64,000 nt of DNA. Source: Gnetum montanum. Taxonomy: Eukaryota > Streptophyta > Gnetopsida > Gnetales > Gnetaceae. Both the position numbers and the translations under genes were made by a program. The stretch spans positions 1,011,679-1,075,678 of the forward strand of contig MNCI01006837.1 of NCBI GenBank assembly GCA_015680685.1, given 5' to 3'. Positions 1 through 11,284 of this stretch are shown here, piece after piece; the stretch's first letter is position 1, and the number at the start of each line of letters is the position of its first letter. The notes under the pieces were generated by a model. That model made no database searches. It worked only from the letters and a program-made list of their open reading frames with translations, and was not told the origin of the DNA.

Positions 1-118
1 GTAAACCTAATCAAGAACTATCTTAGATTTTGAGGACTAAGACACTATAGAAGAACACTCGTAGAAGAAACTTGATAAAGGATATTAGGATTCACTACTT
101 AAAATGGTGACTACATTT

Positions 119-373
119 TCACGAAACATCCTTTTGACCAAATGTAAGATGACTAGGAGTTTCCTTAGTGGTGAGGTATTGAAGAAAATCAGCATATTGT
201 TGATTATCATCATTTGTGTTAATAGTGCTTATTAAGACATTAGAAGATTTTATGATAGGCGTCAAGCAAACTAACTGCACAAGTTGATCTTGCATAGTAG
301 AGGAATCACTATGGATGGTGAAGGTTACCAATGCATTGACTAGAATATTTTTAGAGCATGGGATATGACTCAA
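119..373 (-). pseudogene. T1 pol: RNase H-integrase linker fragment
   Basis: An 84-codon open stretch on the minus strand. The segment around DDNQQYADFLQYLTT resembles the conserved stretch of plant gypsy polyproteins that follows the second RNase H and precedes the integrase zinc finger, where the usual pattern is D/W-x-x-DILQYLT. The rest of the linker and the integrase would lie beyond the left edge. It sits directly downstream, in minus-strand order, of the second RNase H remnant, which supports the assignment. It is not functional on its own. Confidence 0.5.
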
Positions 374-419
374 AGTATGAGTGGAGTAGGAAGCTATAAC
401 TTCCTTAGTAATTCATCGA

Positions 420-795
420 TAAGAAACTAAGTCAATAGCCTTGCAATCCTAGTCACCATTAACTTAATTTATAATGAGTTGAGATTTACCGTAATAGTAA
501 TAGTTTTGACTTGATTTTGCAAAGCTAGTAAGAGAACTTATATTAGAGCCTCATATTCAACTATGTTGTTGGCGCAAGTAAAATCAAGCTTTTAAGCCCA
601 ATCAAGATCTTTCTTAGTAGAAGGGATAAGGACACATGCTACATTAGATTCAAAGGAAGTGTGTGCTCCATTTAAGTAAAGGATAGTGTCTAAATCCTTA
701 ACATCTGTATGTAAGCCATGAATAATGTTATTTTTTTCAAATGAAGAGATGAGATAGAAAAAAAAAGGTTTAAAACAATGAGAAAGATGTTCCAA
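420..795 (-). pseudogene. T1 pol: second (archaeal-type) RNase H remnant
   Basis: Minus-strand translation shows LYLNGAHTSFESNVACVLI near 660-720, matching the start of the plant retroelement RNase H-like domain (usual pattern L-Y-F-D-G-A-x-S...G-x-G-x-V-L-I). Further left is a degenerate AEYEALI...LAL-like stretch around 540-590. The Asp of the FDGA motif is Asn here, so a catalytic residue is lost. In the retroelement this domain would cleave or help process RNA:DNA hybrids. Its presence in addition to RT/RNase H places the element in the Tat group. Several TAG/TAA stops interrupt it. Confidence 0.6.
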
Positions 796-799
796 TGAG

Positions 800-1217
800 T
801 TAAGTGAGGGTTGTCAGAATGCTTATTAGCAATGACCTTAAGGATGTTATCCTTATAGATAACAAAAATCTTAGCATTAAGAAGATAGTGTCTTCACTTT
901 TTAAGGGTGAAGATAAGACTTAAATAAGACTTTTCAATATTAGAGTATCTAGTCTTACTGTTTGAGAAGGGATGAGATGTGTAGTATATAGAAATATGAA
1001 CTTCATCTTCACACCTTTAAGAAATCATGACAAATCTGGAATGATTAGTTTTAGAAAGATAAAGGTAGAAAGATTAATCAAATTATGGAGGGTGAAGAAC
1101 TAAAAAGAATGGTTAGCTTCTTTGATAGAATAAAAGGCCTTTTAACACTCCTCTCCTTAGCTAAAAGAATTGAAATTATGAAGCAAATGAGTTAAGAGAT
1201 GAAGGTGATTAGTGAGA
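800..1217 (-). pseudogene. T1 pol: expected RNase H region, badly decayed
   Basis: This stretch lies between the RT palm and the second RNase H of T1, where the conventional RNase H should be. I can see no clear catalytic motif, only short open runs with frameshifts, so the assignment rests on position alone. Confidence 0.3.
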
Positions 1218-2040
1218 TTAGAAATGAAGTGACGTGATTGAATATGACCTTGTAGAATACACATTTCGAATGTTTTTAGGATATGCAAGATCTTGAATAG
1301 CCCTAAATGTTTCAAGGTAAAAAACTATACCATCTTGAGAAATAAAGTTACCTAACATCTTACCTATAATAATTCCAAAAATGCATTTCTTGGGATTAAG
1401 ACATAGGTTCAATTTTTCATAGCGAGTTAGAACTTGATCGAAGTTAGAAGCATGATTGATTGCTAAAGTAGACTTGATGGTCAAATCATTAACATAATCA
1501 TTAAATATTTTGAACATCATATCATTGAAGATAAAAGTCATAACTTATTAATAACTAGCTCTATCATTCTTAAGTCTAAAGGACATTTTAGTGTAGCAAA
1601 ATGTTCCCCAAAGAGTCATGAATGTGGTTTAGTACTAGTGCTTTGGATTTATCTAGATTTGATTATAACTAGAAGACCATTCATATAGGGTATAAGAGCA
1701 TGGCTAGCTGTAGAATCGATAAGCTGACCAATGTTAGATACAGGATATTCATCCTTATTGAGGTTTTAAAAGTTAATGCATATGTGAATGTTACAATTCT
1801 TTTTTGTAACTATAATCATGTTAGAAACCTAATCAGAATAGTCAACAAAATGGATGAATCTAGAATTGTAGAGTTTACTTATCATTTCTTTTATAGTAAG
1901 AGCTATAATAGGATGAATATTGCTAACCTTTTTTTTAATAGGTTTGGAACCTTCTTCCAAGATCATGTTGTGTTGAACCAACTTTAGGTCTAGTTTGGAC
2001 ATGTTGTTGTATCCCCAAGTGAAAGCAACTAAATGCTTTT
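1218..2040 (-). pseudogene. T1 pol: reverse transcriptase, downstream part
   Basis: Two recognisable minus-strand blocks. At 1829-2040 is the start of RT: a VAFTWGY..M..LDLKLVQHN stretch, then PIKKK and HPIIALTIKE..SKL. These match the gypsy segment that links protease to RT (usual DVFAWSY.DMPG...VVQHRL, P..QKRR.MHP). At 1218-1541 is the palm: DYVNDLTIKS, then LNLCLNPKKCIFGI..GKMLGNFIS. The catalytic Y-V-D-D motif reads Y-V-N-D (first Asp to Asn, codon at 1488-1490), so it cannot polymerise DNA. Stops and frameshifts separate the blocks. The reading breaks at 2040/2041, where a solo LTR is inserted, and resumes at 3055. Confidence 0.75.
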
Positions 2041-2092
2041 TGATGAGACGCGACATGCACTGTGCCGCGATATCGCGGTCCGCTGCCATATC

Positions 2093-2100
2093 TATAAATA
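2093..2100 (+). promoter_or_regulatory. LTR TATA box
   Basis: TATAAATA, 52 bp after the LTR start. The equivalent box occurs in the other two LTRs that keep their 5' end (24175-24180 and 60023-60030), so it is likely the LTR promoter. U3 would then be unusually short. Confidence 0.6.
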
Positions 2101-2266
2101 AGAGGCGGCACTCCCTTCATTTTCCAATCCTGGCTAGAAGTAGCGAAGCTCTGGCAGATTGATCACTCCAGAGTTAGAATTTTTCCCATGTGCCCGCAGT
2201 AGGAGTCCTAGAGTGAACGGCTCTTTATTCGAGCAGCTTGTAACCTGAACCCAAGTTGTGTACGGC

Positions 2267-2272
2267 AATAAA
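2267..2272 (+). terminator. LTR polyadenylation signal (AATAAA)
   Basis: AATAAA inside the context GGCAATAAAGA, which recurs at the same place in every other LTR copy of this family (24352, 48173 and 60185). It probably sets the end of the retroelement transcript (end of R). Confidence 0.6.
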
Positions 2273-2346
2273 GACGAACTTGATTGGATAAACCTTGCAG
2301 TACATGGTTTTATTGTTTTTTATTTACTGCTTTCCTAGTGCGCACA

Positions 2347-2660
2347 AGTACGACTTGATTACGAGCGTCTACGGACGTGTACGGCTAGTCAAGGAATCGG
2401 CTGCTTGTCGCAACGCATGAGTACGACTTGATTACGAGCATTGGCTGCTTGGTAACCCAGTAGCGTATTCCAGGATTCTGCGCTTGGTAATCCCAGTGGT
2501 AGTCCAATGTGTACGGCTAGTCAAGGAATCGGCTACTCATTGCTAGGCTAGAACGTGTGATAAGTACGACTTAGTTACGAGCACCCACGGGTGTGTACGG
2601 CTAGCTAAGGAATCGGCTGCTTATCACACTTAAGCTAAATAGGTGCCTCAGTACGACCAC
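2347..2660 (+). repeat. Internal imperfect tandem repeats in the solo LTR
   Basis: The motif AGTACGACTTGATTACGAGC recurs at 2347, 2420 and 2573 with changes, and in a shorter form at 2650. Each of the first three is followed by GTGTACGGCTAG(T/C)(C/T)AAGGAATCGGCT (near 2377, 2511 and 2604). The other LTRs of the family have only one TACGACCACTTCGAGCA-type unit (24490, 60352), so the array expanded in this copy or its parent. Confidence 0.7.
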
Positions 2661-3054
2661 TTCGAGCACTTGCGTTACGTGTGGTGATCCCAGTAACGAT
2701 TAGCGTTTGGTAAGCCACAGTTGCATAGTTCAGGGTGTGTCCGGTAAGTGGGAACGGATGCTGACGCTAGTTAATTTAGACTTAGGACATTAGTTAGAGT
2801 TAGCTTAGTTTCTCAACCCTTTCCTCTCATAGCTTAGAAGATAAACCTGAAAATACCAAAAAAATCACATACCTCAGACTTGCTTAACCATACACTGTGA
2901 CACTTACAAGCAAGCCTGGGAAGACAACGAATGATTAACCCCAAGTGTTTCTTGTGGTGTTAAGGCATTTAGTCTGCGGAGTTCGACCGGATCGCGCGTG
3001 CACGCTCATATTCGTATGGTTGAGTGTAGGGGTACCTCGCCACTCATCACTTTT

Positions 3055-3475
3055 GTAATATTGCTAGTACATATTCCTAAAGGTCTTAGGGAAGGAAAGC
3101 ACTAAGTTAAAGAGTATTATATTCACTATTATGACTTACCACTAGCACATTGATCAGTTGATCATTGGTCAAAATATGATTTTGATCAAGGAATGAAAGA
3201 TTTAACTGAGATAAAAGTTCATCCTTTGTAATGCTTAACAAGGATATAAAAGAAGCCAAGTTTGATGTCAAATCAAGAAAGGAGGGATCTAGAGACTTAT
3301 GTATATAGCTTGTCATGTGACAAAAGATTAGAGGTTGAAGCAAAGAATCTAAATAGATAGCCATGTTTACTTGAGCCAAGATCAAGGGGTCAGATTTTCC
3401 ATTTGAATAGAAGATGTTAAAAGTTAAGTTAAGTGAGATTAAAAGTTCATGAATGTCAAAAGTCCTAAGGTGCAC
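3055..3475 (-). pseudogene. T1 pol: protease-RT linker
   Basis: A 122-codon open stretch (3107-3475, minus strand) followed by a decayed run to 3055. When the solo LTR and one copy of its target duplication are ignored, the frame ending at 3055 continues into the VAFTWGY block at 2040, as expected for the linker in front of gypsy RT. I see no domain motif inside the linker itself. Confidence 0.5.
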
Positions 3476-5389
3476 ATCATTTCTAGACTATAAAACTGAT
3501 AACAAAAGGAAAGTTAGACACCAAATCTTTCATTTGTATTAAGAGCACTTGAGAATCAACACATGAGCAAAGTGAGCAATAGTAAAGTAAAGAACAATAT
3601 AACATTAATACAAGTGGTAGTAGGAGCAAGTAAGGGACTAGAAGTCAATCCAGTAGTAGTATGGGATTACCATAGGCCTACATACTCCCTCCTAGAGCTT
3701 AGATGTAAGTTATTCAGACCCTAGTTAGGAATTTCTATAGTGATTTACTATTCTGTAATTTTGCAATAATGGTCATGCTTGAATTTTAAAAGTTTGAAAG
3801 AATTCACCATGTAGATGTGATGCTAGGCTTGGATTTAATCTCGTTTAGTAGTTTACAATAATTTTCAACCTTAGATTAAAGCTTTTAATTTAATTTTGTG
3901 GTGGAAATTAAGAACCCCATCGCATAACTTAAGTTTGATGGTTTTTAGAGATTTCTAGATTTTCCACTAGAAATTGTATGCATGCATTAATTGTTAGCTT
4001 ATTTGGTTGATGTATAGAGGATATGTTGATATCTAGGATTTTCAATAAATTTACCTAGTTAAATAAAGTGAAATCAATAATTTTTATATTATGATTACAA
4101 TCTCTCAAATAGTGGCAATGTTAGGGTATAAATTTCGCAATCCCACATTGTTTTAAGCTAAATCTATTTAATGCATTACATGGTATTATAAAAAACATAA
4201 TGAAATCAATGTTTTCATGGGAAAATTTGTAATTGTTCTTGCAAATTTTAGGAAAACATGATTTTGGGGCTTTTTCCCCATAAAGAACATGACATTGGAA
4301 TAACATGATTTAAGATTTTTAATGTAAGAAAAGGGACAAAATGATGTCGCATGTTAATGTTTGTTTTAACATAGAATGTCATAGTTTGCAAACTAGTTTT
4401 CAACATATTTGATATTTTTGCCAAATCTCAGAGATGTAAGAAAAAACATAAAATAACATCCTACATAAAAGTATGTTAACATATTGGATCGAAGTTGTAG
4501 ACCTCTTTTTCAAATACCTAATGTTGGTCTAATGTCCTACATGAAGTTTTTTTTTTTAATGTGAAATGTTAGAGTTTGATCATTACATCTACATAAGACT
4601 TAAAAAAAATATTTCTAATGTATAGATGTTTTTACTAAACACCAATTATTAGAAGTGTAAGATGACATCCTACATCAAAGTCACATTTTTAATGTCCAAT
4701 CCACCAAGCTCTCAAATCTTTGTTGAAAGGTAACTTAGAAATTTAAGAGTAAGGAAAAGTTAGTCTTTTATCACCAAAATGATCTAACTAATAGCTTTTC
4801 GTGTAGGTCCAATGATCTAGATGTGTAGAGTCTTGATTTTTTAGCATTCTTACATAACTTGTTGTAAGATCTCTCCTAGCATCAAAACTAGAGACCTCAG
4901 GTGATGTTCCATTTTGATATGTAGTATAAGAAATTGAGACTACATAAGTTCTGAAACAAGTATAACAATTAAGATGGCTTCATCCATTATGAAATGAAGT
5001 CCATGAAGAGAGTGGTAAATGAATAAAGTGATCAAAGATCGTTCTAAGGTCAAAGAGTAAGTAGAAGTTGGTTTTTGTATAATTTTATAACTTTTGAAGA
5101 ATATGATGATGATGAAATTAGTTAATAATGAGATATTATTACTTGAAGCTTAAATAAACATCAATGACATCAAGTTCATTGACGTCACAAGATCAGTGGA
5201 GGATTTTGAAGTAAGGTCCACTAGTGAAGCATAAGTACTCATAAGTGGATTTTTGAAGGAGAAGTGAGATATTTTAGCAAATGTGATAGGGCATGAATTT
5301 TTTGTGATTTAGGCTTAAAGAATTCCTACCCTAGCATAGTAAAATATGTTAGTTTAATAAAGAGTTCTTTAGTGGTAAAGATGACTTTT
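3476..5389. other. Unassigned AT-rich sequence
   Basis: No coding motif is visible. It has several ATG-TC/ACATC-rich stretches (4340-4760) that loosely resemble the U3 of the Tat-type LTRs at 24.9-25.6 kb and 36.3-36.9 kb, but I could not align them convincingly. With the following gene-like segment it separates T1 protease from T1 RT, so it is probably part of an insertion. Confidence 0.3.
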
Positions 5390-6209
5390 GTAGTGTGTGT
5401 AAATCAAGAACAAGTGATCATCACATTGGATATGGCTACACTGAGGTGTTGGTTAGGATTCTTTTAGAGAAGAATAAAGATTGATAGTTCCAATATAGAT
5501 TCATCAAAATTGGCAATCATGAAGGAATGGGTGTGATTAAAGAAGAGAGATGCCATCAATGTGTACAAAGGGACAAATGAAGATTTCAAGAGGGTTTTCC
5601 CTTTGTTTATTGAGAGGATCTTCTACAATAACATAGATTAGAAATAGGATATGACCCCCAAGCCATTATATGAGATATATGGGGCAATGATCCAATGAAG
5701 GACAACCAATTAGACACTAGTTATTTAACAAGGGGTAGTGGAAGAAATAGAGAAGCTGCCTCATGAGGACATCAAAAGGAAAGATAAAGATAGTAAGCAA
5801 GCAACTCAAATTTGGCTTCTATTATGATTTAATGAAAGTTTTGGTAGCATTGTTTTCCTAGGAAGGAAAGAAGAAAGATAATGTTACTTCTATAGTAGAC
5901 TTTAGGCCCCCATTGTGTGAACAGTTGGGAGGTCTAATATTGGCTTATAGCATCGGAGATGGTGGTACTTTGTTATCAATGTTAAAGACCAAAGAAGAGG
6001 TTGGATCCTTAGTATCTAACAACATTAAGAAACCTCAAAAAAAATAAGTGGAAATGTAGAAGAAAGGAAGGAAGTCATTTTGATGAGCACTTCTAGAAAT
6101 CTGGAGAAGGAAACAACATAAAAAAAGAGGAAACCTCTTTCAGAGAAAGAAATTTCCTCTAAGAACTCAAAAGTTGAAGACTCTGAGGAGAAAATAGAGT
6201 CACAAATTA

Positions 6210-6318
6210 GTAATTTTTTCTATTTTGTGCTAAGTATTATTGACATGGCATAGTCTCTAATTTTTACATTATAAGAAAATGATGTGATGCTAATACTTAG
6301 GTATTTTTTCTTACAAAG
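6210..6318 (+). other. Candidate spliceosomal intron
   Basis: GTAATTTTTTC donor, a T-rich body, and an acceptor CTTACAAAG. It joins a Lys/Glu-rich coding-like segment to one beginning ATRDRRALELEA. This is by-eye prediction only. Confidence 0.35.
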
Positions 6319-7351
6319 GCTACTCGAGATAGAAGAGCATTGGAACTAGAAGCAAAGAGGCTAAACCTCACCTTAATTCCTAAAGACTAAAAGGAAGGTA
6401 TGAGCAAGGAAGAAATTTTTTTTTACATAAATTATTTTTATTGGAGGGAAACAAAGGGGATGGAGAAAGTATGTATTTTTCTAATCTCTTTGATTTATAG
6501 TTCAATGAAATAGGCCAAGAACAATAAGAAAGCAGGGATAGAGGAAGGTAAGAACTTCAAAAATTAAAGATCCCTCATCCACCTCCAATACATGTTACTA
6601 TGCCATTAAGAAAACCAATTTCCAATGATGTAGAGGTTTGTAAGTGGATAAAGAAGGTAACCAACTTAAAGATTTTCACATCATATGGTAAGTATAATTG
6701 ACATTGCATCAAAATTCTATACATTGATTATATTAACATTAAAGAGACTTAACAATTTTCTTCTCTTTGCTAGAAATGAAAAGAAAAAACTAGGCTTGAA
6801 CTAGAGATAAGTAAATGATGTTAGAATGATTACCAGAAGATATGGAGATAATGTTGAAACTAATGTTTCTAGGAGAGGGTGAATTAAAACCATTATTACT
6901 AGAAAATAACATTCATTGTTAGGAACAGAGAATCTCATGTTCTCTTGCTTGTGATGCAAAAGTAAAGATTGAATTAGATAAGGATTAAGTGACATTTCAT
7001 GATAAAGATTAAATAAGAATAAAATTATATACATAGACAAGGAAACAAGAAGTTTATTTATTAAACAGATAAAGTTGAAAGATTTATTTGAAGACTTTTC
7101 CAATAGTGTGATGATTTCTACATTGGAGGAAGAATATAGGGATCCCTATGAGGAACCTACATTAGAAGGGGATGTTAATGACATCACCCCAGAGGAACTA
7201 AAGACCTAGAAAAAGACTAGGCTAGCATTCTATTGAATATTCCAAGTTTAACCTTTGACACATTAGACACAACTAATCTAAGCTTAGAGGACATAGAACA
7301 ATGTATCTTAGAGATTTATAAAGAGACACGTGATAAGCATCAAAACTTTAG

Positions 7352-7428
7352 GTAATCATTTTATTTTATTTCATCTAATTAACATAATAAAATAAAGCTA
7401 ACCTATTTGTCTTGATTTTTATGTGTAG
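7352..7428 (+). other. Candidate spliceosomal intron
   Basis: A 77-bp AT-rich interval with donor AG/GTAATC and acceptor TTTTATGTGTAG, lying between an acidic coding-like segment and a short charged exon. The base composition is typical of plant introns. Confidence 0.4.
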
Positions 7429-7849
7429 ACCCTAGGAAAAGAAGCTAGATATAGCAAAAGAGCCTACTCTAATGCAAATTGATGAAGAAGCAGAGGAGGA
7501 AATTACTAGAGACCAATAAGGTTGCTAAGAATATTTTTGTATTTGTATCATTTTCTATGTTACTTTTATCTAACACAAAGTGATTATTTATAAAACATCA
7601 AGTATGTTTAATTAAAATAGGCTATCATGTCAAAATTTATGATGTGCGTCAATTGTAAAAAAATTTAATGAAAATAAAGAGCATTTTCACATTATTTTGA
7701 TTTAGCCATCTTTATGTAATTAATAGTTAAAATTCACGTGACTTTTTATAGCTAGTAATTGCTTGTTAAATAAATGTGATGCGTTGGAACTAGTTAATGC
7801 AAAAGAGTAACATCAATTTTGTTTACTAACCACCATTTCTTGATGATAG

Positions 7850-8720
7850 AAAATAGCAAAAATATAGTTGAAAGGAAAATCCTAATAGGCATTACCATAT
7901 GTCCACCACTTAGTGGCAAATAAGATAATGAGAAGAGATTATGCATTTAAGATTATCTTATTTGTGATGAATTTTTTAGTAGTTGAATAAGAAGGATAAA
8001 AGAAATCATTTTTCTTAGGCAAGGATATGTCTAGTTATTCATAACCCAAGTTAACATACTCAACATTAGAAGTAGACTCATTTCCCATGTCTATTAATTC
8101 TATAGTGATATGGAAGTTTCTAGGAGAATATAGAACTATAGGTTTTCCTATAAGTTCAAGCTTAATATCAGCTACTTTTTCACTAAGCTATTAAGATTGG
8201 ATTTCTCAATATAGATGAGAAACACTTGGAATCTATTTTTTTGCTAAGATGATTATTTCACACTAACAAATAGGAATGTGTATCTCCTAGTGTATGGGAG
8301 AAGATATAACTTGATGTTGTGCTAGCCAAGGTCATTCTAGTATACTGTTAATAATAGAACATCCATATATCATCATAAAGGTGATTTAATGGAACTTATG
8401 ATATTTACTCACATACCATTAACTGAAACAAGGTTAGTATAGGTTTCATTCAAAACTACCTGATCGTGGAGACCAAAATGCTTAATAACAATCCACGTGA
8501 TCATGTTTGATCTAGCACAATCATCAACATGTATCATTGGAACTAAAGCTTCTAGAGATATCTTGATGGTGATGTAGAGTAGCAGCTAGTAGATATCTCT
8601 CATCTTCAAATAAGTCTTGATATTCTCATTACAAAACTTCAAAATGTTTGATCCATAGTGAGGAACTCAAAGAAAAATAAAATATGGCTTCCATATGAAC
8701 AGGGACATCACTTGGAACCA
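7850..8720 (-). pseudogene. T1 pol: aspartic protease region
   Basis: Minus-strand translation gives HVDDCARSNMITWIVIKHFG (about 8490-8545), at the place of the retropepsin active site of Tat-like elements (D-D/G-C/S-A...N). It then gives a stretch with INSILE.PWLAQHQVISS..H.EIHIP (about 8270-8350) that matches T2 (40076-39861) and the general I-LGRPW-H...STLHQ pattern downstream of the protease core. Stops are frequent. In an active element it would mature the Gag-Pol polyprotein. Confidence 0.55.
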
Positions 8721-9089
8721 TGATTCTCTTAAGAAAATCATATAGTGTAACATAATATTGTTTATAGGTTGGCATGAGGCCATACAAGGATAAATTAATG
8801 GGTTTACAATAGACAAGGATGGTTATCTATTGTAAGACTTTATTATGTATAGGCTAGATTCTTGGAGAGAATGTACTACCATAACTTACTATATAAGATT
8901 CAATGAAGACAAAAGGATGCTTGAGGAAGTAGCCTTTTATTGTTACTGGAAGGAAACCTTATTTGTTATGTTAAAAGGTCGCTTCTGTGCATCAATATCC
9001 ATCTCTAGCTATTTAGCTGATCGTGACTCATTGGTCTATTAATTGTGGATAGGATTTTCATGTGAGATGAGGAGAAGGAAGATGTTTGA

Positions 9090-9770
9090 GCTAAAGTGGA
9101 TGGAAGAGTGCTCTAAGATTCAACACGATGAGAGGTAGAGTAAGGACTAGATAGATGGGTATGTTGAGTGGGAGTGGTATGATGGAAATTGATAGCATAA
9201 ATGTAATAGAGAGATGGAGAAGAATGATTAGATGTAGATTATATAGTGTTATAATTAGACAAATGGATAACATAAGGCTCCTTGGACGGGAATTTACGAG
9301 CCTTGTATTTAGGCTTGAAAGATAAAATTGTGCCTTCTACTCCCATGAAATTATGAAATACTTCAAGCTATTGGTTATCTAGATGCATAGTGGATGGATC
9401 ACTATCCATCACTATATTGTCCTTATCAATGAGATCCTATATGTCATCATTTAGATTCTTGTAATTATTTGTATCATGTCTAATAGTCTCATGATAGTAG
9501 TAATATTTTTGGTAATCATATCACTTAGGCACCTTAGGGTTATCTTCTTATCTCATGATAGTATGAAATGGTAGCACACTCTTACTTTATTAGATATATG
9601 TTTCTTCTTAAGGTGGCCATCCCTAAGAAGATTGTTTAGGAGTAAAGAGTACCTCATAGGTATCTTAGTGTACTAGTCTCTACTCTTTTGAGGCTTGCAT
9701 TACTAAATGCAAGAGGAAGCAACTAAGGAACCATTGCTTTATTCCTTAAAAAAAGAATAAACACATACAA
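9090..9770 (-). pseudogene. T1 gag C-terminal region with HD-type knuckle remnant
   Basis: Minus-strand translation around 9430-9515 reads YYYYHETIRHDTNNYKNLND, matching the Tat-type gag end (usual pattern YC.FH.D.GHDT..C..LK..IE.LI) with cysteines replaced. The equivalent piece of T2 is at 62744-62870. A Leu/Ile/Pro-rich spacer (9273-9091) leads towards protease. It is decayed, with several stops. Confidence 0.55.
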
Positions 9771-9774
9771 AATT

Positions 9775-11284
9775 TCATGATTTCTTTTCTTGTTTGGTAG
9801 CCTTTTTAGCCTTGTTACAAATTGACATGAATTCTTGATCATTATGTTGAATGGTTACTTCTTCAATGCATCTAGCAACTAAGAAAGCATCATTCAGAGA
9901 ATGAGGCTTAGGATAAGCCATCCTTTTTTGAATGTAGTTAATCACTATAGCTTTAAAGATTTCTTGTACATGACATTCCTCTAAATGATAGGTTAGTTTC
10001 ATTGATTTCATTTTCCATCAAGAACTGAATTTATCATTGGACTCATTCAAAGCTTGTTTAATGGAAATGAAAGACATCATGTTTATGTTTTGATACCCAT
10101 TGAACTTGAAGTGCTTAATGAAGATTGCTAGCAATAGCTCCAAAGAGGTGACAAATCCATGTGCTAAGGACCTATACCATTTCAAAGCTCTTCCAAAAAG
10201 AGGGTTTAAAAATCATCTCAACATAATGTAAAGGGCCATAAACATGCGTTCATTTTGGAATGTGAACATATGATTCATGTGGTATTCTATTTTTTCATTG
10301 TACTTAGTGAAAGTAGGTAGCAAAACTTCCTTAGGAAAGATTACAAAATGAATCAGAGATCTTATTAGATTACTTAAGATATAATCTAAGGAAATAGGAG
10401 AATTTCCTTGCATGCTTAGTGCCTTTGCCATTTTATATTTTTTGTTTTGAAGATAGAGTATCATGTCATTAAGTAGCACTAACAACTATGGATCTATTCT
10501 AGGGAAGTTGATAATGAATGGAAGTGTAGTAGTGGGTGAGTACATTGTGGGAGGAAACACATAGGAAATGTGTCCAAAGGTTATAGGAGAGGGTATCCTC
10601 AAGGAGATTGGATTGGATGGATATACTAGAAAATAGGTCACACTAGTAGCTTGAGGAATGCTAAATGATCATGAAGCAAGAGCAGAGAGTAGAAAAGACT
10701 AGAAGGAAAGTATCTTAGATTGTCATTAAGAAATACAATAGGTAGTTCCAAAAGGTGGAACAAAGTATTACTAATATTGTTTGAAAAAACTAGTTGGTAT
10801 CTTAATATATAACTAGAGGAATGTTTGAAAGGTTCAATAGAGAGTTGAACAACTCCAAGTGCAGTACTCTAAGCAACTGATATGCTAATGTTATGAATAT
10901 TATGAGATAGAATATTACTTTTATCAAGCTCCCCTATTGGTTTCTCTTTCTTTTCATTTGTTAAGCATATATCAAATTTGAAAGTTGAAAGCCATACTTT
11001 CTCTCTTTTCTCTAAGAGTGATGTGTGGACTAAGAGGTTGATCTAGGATGCTCTCATCCTAGCTTCTTTGATTTGTACATGAATAATCTCTTGCATCTTC
11101 TCTTTATGATAAAATTTGATATTTCCTTATCTTCCTCATCATCTAATTTTGTTTGGTGATTCAGATTGGAAAGGAAGAATGATAGACCGTTAGTGTATTC
11201 ATATTCTACCATGAGCTTGAACATGTCAAATGTGAGAAGATAGCCTAGTTTCCATTTGGAATAAGCTATTTTGTAGTCCTTCAT
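9775..11284 (-). pseudogene. T1 gag, capsid region
   Basis: Three minus-strand runs. 11284-11054 is an N-terminal charged segment. 10485-10213 contains FPKEVLLPTFTKYNEK, the conserved start of the plant retroelement gag domain (usual FP.E..LPKF.KYDG..DP..H). 10011-9775 contains LVARCIEEVTIQ, a Lys-rich tail. Between them, in another frame, is a GRALKWY-like motif (about 10150-10200) corresponding to the usual L.GPAL.WY. Together these are a typical Retrotrans_gag core for a virus-like particle shell. Frameshifts and stops make it non-functional. Confidence 0.65.

Larger units (their letters stand above)
2041..3049 (+). mobile_element. Solo LTR of the Athila-like family
   Basis: It begins TGATGAG and ends CTCATCA, 7-bp inverted termini shared with the LTRs at 24050-24906 and 59944-60806. 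It is flanked by CTTTT on both sides (2036-2040 and 3050-3054), a 5-bp target duplication, with no internal sequence, so it is a solo LTR left by LTR-LTR recombination. It carries a TATA box, an AATAAA signal and, unlike the other copies, many CpG sites. Internal repetition makes it longer (1009 bp) than its relatives (857-863 bp). The retained CpGs suggest a younger insertion. It sits inside the RT coding region of T1, which continues on both sides. Confidence 0.85.
5390..7520 (+). pseudogene. Unrecognised intron-containing gene-like remnant
   Basis: Plus-strand coding-like runs are broken by stops of the TAG/TGA type: a segment reading AINVYKGTNEDFKRVFPLF (about 5550-5610), a Lys/Glu-rich segment with KRKPLSEKEISSKNSKVEDS (about 6125-6180), one with DRRALELEAKRLNLTLIP (about 6330-6385), and an acidic segment with DVNDITPEEL (about 7170-7205). 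Two candidate GT-AG introns separate them: 6210-6318, and 7352-7428 with GTAATC...TGTGTAG. Introns argue that it came from a cellular gene or DNA transposon gene rather than a retroelement polyprotein. I do not recognise the family. It lies antisense within Tat-like element T1, between its protease and RT regions. Confidence 0.4.

Noticed and set aside
1700-1987. 95-codon plus-strand open run
   Set aside because: Antisense of the T1 RT segment; the minus strand shows the RT motifs.
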